7,707 nucleotides of DNA from Akkermansiaceae bacterium UBA1506 (GTDB taxonomy: Bacteria > Verrucomicrobiota > Verrucomicrobiia > Verrucomicrobiales > DEV007), in NCBI GenBank assembly GCA_002323995.1, contig DCQY01000117.1, positions 57,737 to 65,443 of the forward strand. Reading direction: 5' to 3'. Within the stretch, counting starts at the first letter, position 1, and every line of letters begins with the position of its first letter. Of this stretch, positions 1 through 4,824 are shown in pieces. Under the pieces are notes generated by a model, which did no database searches, was not told where the DNA came from, and worked only from the letters and a program-made list of their open reading frames with translations. The position numbers and the translations under genes are program-made.

Positions 1-4
1 GAGC

Positions 5-2278
5 TTAGTGGGCCTTTAACAGTCGATTTGCTTCGTCGAGTAGAAGTCTTGGTTTTTCGAAGGTGGAATGACTGACATGACTCCATAGGAGGCGACCATT
101 GGGGCCGATGAGAAAAGTGCCGTGCATGCCTCCATCTTCAAAATCATCGTAGACTCGGTAGGATCGAAACAGGTCCTGGTCTGGATCCGCTAGCACCGGA
201 TAAGGGAATTTTGCTTTGAGCCTCTGTGTATCCAGAGTGCTAGAACTGAAAAGTTTGGCGAGACTCTCGACTGAATCCGTTGTGATAATGACTGTCTTAA
301 TGCCTGCGGCTTCATAGGCTCCCTCGTATTTTCGGAATTCATCGAGTTGGCGGGTGCAGAACGGGCAGGTCACACCGAGGACAAACTGAAGGAGAATGGC
401 GTCACCTTGGAACGAAGCGAGTGAGTGTTCGTTTCCGGTATAATCAGAAAGAGAAAAGTCAGGGGCTTCAGGGATCTCCCAGTGGAGTGGACCCAGTGAA
501 TCGGGATTGGCTGGAATATTGGGTTTCGAGTTCGCCCGCGGTATGTTGGACCAGGCGGGTGGTAACTGCATGTGCTGAGCGAGGGCGTTCAGTCTCTCGA
601 TATGTGGTAGGCTAGAGTCGACACTGAAAGCGTCCGTCCGAAATTGCCGATTAAATGCGGCCATGGCCGGGACAACTTCACCGGCAGCGAAGCTAAGCTC
701 ACAGAATGTGGCAGTAGGCAACCACTGTCCCGGGAGTTCTTCCATGACTTCACTAACAAGTTCGAGACCTGCCCCCGAGATGCCGTGCTTTTCCAATTCT
801 CTTGCCCAGATCCATGAGGGGAGAAAGGGAGGTGGTTCGCCAGCTTTAACAAGGTCTCCACCCAAAAGTTCCTGCCAGGCATCGAGGCCGTTGAGCAGTT
901 TGGAAATCAGATCGCTGGCGGCCGCGCTTTCGACTCGGTTGGACCAGGCTTCAATTCTACGCTGTTTCTCGAGGGCTTCCTTTGGCCGGTCCAACAAGCA
1001 CAAGGCTGCCGCATTCCAATAGAGCCAACGGGAGTTTTCAAGTGAGTCAGTGCCCGCTGGTTGAAGCAAGGGTTCGGATTCAAGTTCCTCAAGCAGGACT
1101 TCAGCCATTCCAGCACCGAGGCGAGCTTCTACCCAAAGCTTTTTGCCTTGAGCATATAGAGTCGGTTGAAATTCTGAACCTGGGGCCAAACTGCGCGGCA
1201 TCGAGATCATGCGTCGTGCCCATTGGACGGCTTCATCGATTCTTCCCATTGAAGCCAAAGTTTCTACTAGCGAGGTGTAGTTCGATGAGAGACCCTCGAG
1301 TTTCGAGGGCATTAATAAGCTCTCCTGCAGTTGGCTATGGCTTATTCTCAGAGAAGTTTTTAGCAGCGGAATGGCATTATTATTTAGGCCGTTTGCTTTC
1401 CACGCCTCGGCTGAGTATCTCCACGAGTTTGGTATCGCTGGAGCCAGCGTTGGACTCACTTCTGCCGGTGCTAATGCGATCTCGGGACGCTCCTCCATCC
1501 ATAGAAAAATCTGATAGTGACGGCTGGGATGATTCGGATCCGCCTCTGCGATTGTCTGCGCAAGAGTATTTACCGCAACATGGCTGGTGATGGGTGTCCC
1601 TGATCGGTATTTGTCCAAGGTCAACTGGCGCAAGAGGAAGGCCTTGGCGTTGATATCTTTGGGCCATTGCAGGACGATTTCTTCAAGGTCTTGAATGCGT
1701 CGACGGACTCGTTCGATAGATTCCTCGGCGCTGAGCGTGGGTGGGGGCGGCAGTTTGTCCGGGCCGTTGGGGCGGACCCCAAAAAAGCGTGCCGCGGATT
1801 GAATCCAAAGCTTTTCTTGTTCTGAGGTCTCATTGTTGATTCGTTTCGCGGCCCGGTTAGCAAAGAGCCGGGCTCGCCCTGGCCTTTGTTCGTTAGCCAT
1901 AGCGAGGCCCCAAAATACCATGGGGTGATCCGGTTCCGAAATGAGAGCTTCTCTGAAGCTGCGTTCTGCTGCAGCAGAGTCGAGACCAAAGAGCAGGGCG
2001 ACTCCCTGGTTGAAAAACTTCTGCGCCTCGGGTGAAATGGTGGAAATCGGAAAGTCAATTGTCCCGACACCCTCCCGAAGGCCGGGTGCGCGGGTTGGCC
2101 CGCGTAGAAACGCGACCTCCAAGGTGGCAGGAGCCTCGGAATCAACCTGTTCCAGCAAGGGTGCGAGGCAGGTGAGGTTGAAGTTGCGATACCCTTGCCC
2201 CTGAAGAATTCCAATAGCGAACCCCCAAAAAAGAAGAAGAAATGCTGTCAGGCGAGTTTGATGTCCGAGAGTGGTCAC
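5..2278 (-). CDS. Exported TPR protein with C-terminal redoxin domain
   Basis: From the GTG at 2276-2278 this encodes 757 residues. A signal-peptide-like N-terminus has Arg9 followed by a hydrophobic core at 12-25 and a small polar region (QGQG). TPR-like helices follow: FFNQGVALLFGLDSAAAERSFREAL (starts 88), a pair at about 288-314 and 334-356, and weaker helical repeats to about 540. Residues 604-757 form a thioredoxin-fold AhpC/TSA/redoxin domain: PDFSLSDYTGNEHSL, then CPFC at 638-641, VIITTDS, PYPVLADPD and HGTFLIGPNGRLLW (719-732). CPFC suggests reversible thiol-disulfide chemistry; the usual cis-proline before the Thr of the last strand is replaced by His-Gly. The frame stays open to a TTG at 2384-2386, but that start overlaps the preceding gene by 38 nt and puts a polar 36-residue extension before the signal; the GTG has AGGA 8 nt upstream. 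The TPR part probably docks a partner outside the cytoplasm. The target is unknown. Confidence 0.88.
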   Translation of the reverse strand: MTTLGHQTRLTAFLLLFWGFAIGILQGQGYRNFNLTCLAPLLEQVDSEAPATLEVAFLRGPTRAPGLREGVGTIDFPISTISPEAQKFFNQGVALLFGLDSAAAERSFREALISEPDHPMVFWGLAMANEQRPGRARLFANRAAKRINNETSEQEKLWIQSAARFFGVRPNGPDKLPPPPTLSAEESIERVRRRIQDLEEIVLQWPKDINAKAFLLRQLTLDKYRSGTPITSHVAVNTLAQTIAEADPNHPSRHYQIFLWMEERPEIALAPAEVSPTLAPAIPNSWRYSAEAWKANGLNNNAIPLLKTSLRISHSQLQESLLMPSKLEGLSSNYTSLVETLASMGRIDEAVQWARRMISMPRSLAPGSEFQPTLYAQGKKLWVEARLGAGMAEVLLEELESEPLLQPAGTDSLENSRWLYWNAAALCLLDRPKEALEKQRRIEAWSNRVESAAASDLISKLLNGLDAWQELLGGDLVKAGEPPPFLPSWIWARELEKHGISGAGLELVSEVMEELPGQWLPTATFCELSFAAGEVVPAMAAFNRQFRTDAFSVDSSLPHIERLNALAQHMQLPPAWSNIPRANSKPNIPANPDSLGPLHWEIPEAPDFSLSDYTGNEHSLASFQGDAILLQFVLGVTCPFCTRQLDEFRKYEGAYEAAGIKTVIITTDSVESLAKLFSSSTLDTQRLKAKFPYPVLADPDQDLFRSYRVYDDFEDGGMHGTFLIGPNGRLLWSHVSHSTFEKPRLLLDEANRLLKAH

Positions 2279-2286
2279 GGGATTTA

Positions 2287-2290
2287 TCCT
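2287..2290 (-). promoter_or_regulatory. Ribosome binding site supporting the GTG start
   Basis: On the minus strand AGGA (within CCAGGA) lies 8 nt before the GTG at 2276-2278. This is the best Shine-Dalgarno-like site of the four genes and decides the start of the TPR-redoxin gene over the upstream TTG at 2384-2386. Confidence 0.6.
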
Positions 2291-2328
2291 GGCTAAAAAA
2301 ATTACTGGGTATTTAGAAGTACAAAACC

Positions 2329-2348
2329 TGTCGCAGATGGATCCGACA
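2329..2348 (-). other. Weak 5-bp inverted repeat directly after a stop codon
   Basis: On the minus strand TGTCG and CGACA flank a 10-nt loop starting at the base after the TAA of the GspG-like gene. The stem is short and is followed by GGTTTTG rather than a T-run, so it is not a convincing terminator. It could slightly protect or attenuate the message between the third and fourth genes. The rest of this 70-nt gap shows no clear promoter. Confidence 0.25.
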
Positions 2349-3047
2349 TTATTGGCCGTTATCTTCGAAATTTTCAAAGTTCCCAAATTGAACGGGTTCT
2401 TCGATCATAATGTCATCCGCGGTTCCAAACTGACGGTCGACACCGGCTGAGCGAATCTCCATCTGATCGCGAGACACGGGATGGAATTGATAGGGTACCT
2501 TCCAGCGATCCATCAATTCGTTGTTGGAATTAATAGCAGGATGTGATGGATCGATAAACATCATTTGGTAGGGATTGTTGCCAGTAAGGGCTTCGACGAC
2601 TTCCCGGTTTTCGCCCGCAATAGGATTCTCTCGAAAGATCTGCCGATACGAGGCGACCGCAGAGGTCAGGAGTTGAATATCCTCGACAGGTTCCCTTTCA
2701 GGATCATTTAGTCCGTCGAGTTGTTCGGCAACATCTGTCTTGAGAACTCGACCATCTTCCTGTTGCTTAAACACTGGTATGTTTAAGTCCAGCGCCAAAG
2801 GTTCCACTCCAAAAAATTCTGAGCGTATGACCCCTCTGGTTTCCGGTGGAAGATTCGGTGTCGGTGGGCGTGGTGCCGAAGTAGGAAGAGTGCCTGCCGA
2901 GGGAGGCCCCGAATCCATTCCTCTCTCAGGCCCAGAGGCTTGAGTAGGTGCAAGACTCTTGTCTTTCGAAGGACCAAACCTGATCGCCAGGATGACCACT
3001 TCGACCCCAATCAGCAAGGCAAGTGCGATGAAGATGAACTTCTTCAA
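2349..3047 (-). CDS. Membrane-anchored protein with GspG-like C-terminal domain
   Basis: This 232-residue protein starts with MKK and one hydrophobic segment (about residues 4-22), then a Pro/Ser-rich linker (about 26-70) and a soluble domain. The C-terminal part (about 125-215) resembles the end of type II secretion pseudopilin G: LMDRWKVPYQFHP (178-190), MEIRSAGVDRQFG (196-208) and TADDI (209-213). In GspG the equivalent loop with paired Asp binds calcium, so a calcium site is plausible here. It lacks the prepilin peptidase site and long N-terminal pilin helix, so it is not itself a pilin; the N-terminus looks like an uncleaved anchor with the domain outside the membrane. The start is TTG at 3045-3047, the only usable start between the DUF1501 stop 21 nt upstream and the membrane segment; no good Shine-Dalgarno precedes it, so coupled translation after DUF1501 is likely. 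It contains no cysteine. A precise function is not known to me. Confidence 0.82.
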   Translation of the reverse strand: MKKFIFIALALLIGVEVVILAIRFGPSKDKSLAPTQASGPERGMDSGPPSAGTLPTSAPRPPTPNLPPETRGVIRSEFFGVEPLALDLNIPVFKQQEDGRVLKTDVAEQLDGLNDPEREPVEDIQLLTSAVASYRQIFRENPIAGENREVVEALTGNNPYQMMFIDPSHPAINSNNELMDRWKVPYQFHPVSRDQMEIRSAGVDRQFGTADDIMIEEPVQFGNFENFEDNGQ

Positions 3048-3068
3048 CTTCTTGGGAGGAGAGATGGT

Positions 3069-4787
3069 TTAGATGCCTGCAATCCAATCCATGTTCGCAT
3101 TCGACAGGATCGAATTGAAGTTGGTGGGATCGTAACCGGCAGTAAAGGGATCAGCGAACCGTTCCAAATTCGGGAAAATCGTTCCAATTTCTGTATCGGC
3201 GATTCCAAGCCACTTGGCAATCGGGGCTGAGAACTGTTCTACCGCGCTGGTGGGAACCCAGCGGCCGCGGCTGCTTCCTGGTGTTGTCCAGTTTCCAGTA
3301 GGATTGAGATTCGGGTAGTAGCCGTAGACATTCTTTCCTCTAACATCGCCGCCCATCATGTAGACGTTAGTCCCCCAGGCGTGATCGGATCCCGAGGAGC
3401 CCGGATTGGATCCATTTGGAGTAAATGTCCGGTTGAAGTCGGAGTGCGAAGCGAGGATGAAGTCGTTGTAGTTAAAATCCCCTCCCAGAGTCGGCTCTGC
3501 AGCCAGCGCTTTCATGACATCATTGAAGGCTTTGAGAGCATTATTCAGCGTCGCCATGTTATCGTCGAGATCTCCAGCGACATAGCCTGCCCCGTTGCTG
3601 AAGCCTCCTTGATCCTGGTGGGTATCGTGGCCTCCGTAGGAACAGAAGAAAAGCTGTCGGCTATTTCCAAGGCTGTTGCGCCCTGCGATCATCTTAGCGA
3701 TCGAAATTAGCTGACGCGAAAGGCTTGGAAGATTGTTCAGGGCAGTGCCTGAGGCTGGGTTAATTCCATTTTGTAGGATGAACGTTCCTTCGATAAAGCC
3801 CCACGGATTTCCGTTATTGTCGACCGCGGAGGGGTGGAGCCAAGAATTCGCTGCAGAAAAGGCGTTTCCGATGAAGCCCTCATTTTCGCGGGCTCGACGC
3901 ACGACCACATTGTAATTCTCTTCAAAGAGATGGTCGTGGGTGTAGTTCATGATGTCCTGAAAAGCCTTGAGCCTGCGACCATTTGCATTTCGAATATAGC
4001 TGGTCGGGTTGCTGGCATCGGTGAGGGCGTTGGCATAGTTTGTGCCGTAGCCATTTAAGCTTATCGCTCCGTTATTGGTGACTGAGTATTGAGAGACGTC
4101 ACCGAGAAGGCTCACCTGGTTATCGTTGATGCCGGAAAGTGAAACCGACATGGATATTTTTCCATCGGGAATGTTCCACGCAGGGTTGAGAAGATCAGCA
4201 ATGCGCCCACTCCAGCCACTTTGAAACGGCTTGTCGGGAATGGAACTCTGCCACTGATTTTGCTGGTCGCTGTGCGAGAAGAGTTGAGGCGGGAGAGGCA
4301 CGCTATTGTAGGTGGCTGCGGTGGTAGGGACAACGAGCGTGCCGACATTGGCAGCAAAGGCTAATTCGCCGTCGTCGAACATCGTCTTGAGATCTCCGAG
4401 TTCGGGGTGGAGCGCGAAATTTTCAGCACCTGCTGCTGCCGCCGAGTCAGCCGCCAAATTATCTGCCACGATAGCGTGTGGATCATTCGTCCCTCCAGGA
4501 GAGCTAAGGGGGAGAGCGAGAACTCCACGGTGCTGTTCGTAGTTGCTACGGGCAGGATGGCCGCTTCCCGGCATCAACATGTTATTGCCGTCAGTCGCTC
4601 CGAAATGGAAGAGAACGATGGCTGCCTTGTAGTCACCAATACTTGTCACGGTGTTCGCGAGGGCGCCTTCCATCAGGCGCATGTGGGCGAGCGTGTTAAC
4701 AACACCACCCACTCCCATGGAAGCGCAAGCAGAGCGGGCAAGAAAGCCGCGGCGGCTCATCTCAATTTTTTTGTTCGGATTTCTCAT
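3069..4787 (-). CDS. Tat-exported DUF1501 family protein
   Basis: This 572-residue protein has a twin-arginine signal: SRRGFL at residues 11-16, a mildly hydrophobic stretch to about residue 35, and an A-L-A cleavage-type site at 42-44. It should therefore be exported folded. The rest fits DUF1501, a family with an alkaline-phosphatase/sulfatase-like fold: AAIVLFHFGATDGNNMLMP (55-73), FALHPELGDLKTMFDDGELAF (start 124), LFSHSDQQNQWQ (169-180), GGHDTH (385-390), SDFNRT (449-454) and SDHAWG (467-472). The His/Asp-rich motifs are plausible metal or active-site positions, but the substrate is unknown. SDFNRT differs from the S/T-E-F-G-R-T form I expect for the family. The start is ATG at 4785-4787 with no clear Shine-Dalgarno; a second ATG at residue 10 would still leave the RR motif. 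It begins 37 nt after the DUF1800 gene, and the two families are commonly adjacent. The mature part has a single cysteine, C382. Length and motifs look intact. Confidence 0.95.
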   Translation of the reverse strand: MRNPNKKIEMSRRGFLARSACASMGVGGVVNTLAHMRLMEGALANTVTSIGDYKAAIVLFHFGATDGNNMLMPGSGHPARSNYEQHRGVLALPLSSPGGTNDPHAIVADNLAADSAAAAGAENFALHPELGDLKTMFDDGELAFAANVGTLVVPTTAATYNSVPLPPQLFSHSDQQNQWQSSIPDKPFQSGWSGRIADLLNPAWNIPDGKISMSVSLSGINDNQVSLLGDVSQYSVTNNGAISLNGYGTNYANALTDASNPTSYIRNANGRRLKAFQDIMNYTHDHLFEENYNVVVRRARENEGFIGNAFSAANSWLHPSAVDNNGNPWGFIEGTFILQNGINPASGTALNNLPSLSRQLISIAKMIAGRNSLGNSRQLFFCSYGGHDTHQDQGGFSNGAGYVAGDLDDNMATLNNALKAFNDVMKALAAEPTLGGDFNYNDFILASHSDFNRTFTPNGSNPGSSGSDHAWGTNVYMMGGDVRGKNVYGYYPNLNPTGNWTTPGSSRGRWVPTSAVEQFSAPIAKWLGIADTEIGTIFPNLERFADPFTAGYDPTNFNSILSNANMDWIAGI

Positions 4788-4789
4788 GG

Positions 4790-4799
4790 GAAAGCTTTC
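4790..4799. repeat. Perfect 10-bp palindrome before DUF1501 start
   Basis: GAAAGCTTTC is a perfect palindrome lying 2 nt upstream of the DUF1501 ATG, in the place where a ribosome binding site would be expected. It is in the 37-nt gap after the DUF1800 stop. It could be chance; with no loop it would not form a stable hairpin in a single transcript. No known operator is recognised. Confidence 0.4.
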
Positions 4800-4824
4800 A
4801 AATTTTGATGTGGTTTGGCCGTAG

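Noticed and set aside
982..1590. 202-codon plus-strand open frame
   Set aside because: It lies wholly opposite the TPR-redoxin gene, its translation shows no domain or signal, and the opposite strand has clear family motifs.
1621..2214. 197-codon minus-strand open frame in another phase
   Set aside because: It overlaps the TPR region of the fourth gene; the Pro/Arg/Ser-rich composition is typical of an out-of-phase shadow.
2279..2348. Possible promoter in the 70-nt gap before the TPR-redoxin gene
   Set aside because: On the minus strand TTGTAC and TAATTT are only 14 nt apart and neither is a good match; not enough to call a promoter.
2349..3047. Calling the 232-residue protein a true pseudopilin or secretion component
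   Set aside because: No prepilin cleavage motif, no conserved Glu5-type pilin helix and no other secretion genes nearby; only the C-terminal domain is similar.
3055..3135. Plus-strand GGGAGGAGA followed by ATG at 3064 and 3073
   Set aside because: It looks like a strong ribosome site, but the first ATG gives two codons and the second only 20 codons antisense to the DUF1501 end. No reason to call a gene.
4407..4808. 133-codon plus-strand frame over the DUF1501 start
   Set aside because: Antisense to the Tat signal region and without recognisable features.
4788..4824. Terminator between the DUF1800 and DUF1501 genes
   Set aside because: There is no stem-loop with a T-run; the short palindrome has no loop, so readthrough transcription is more likely.
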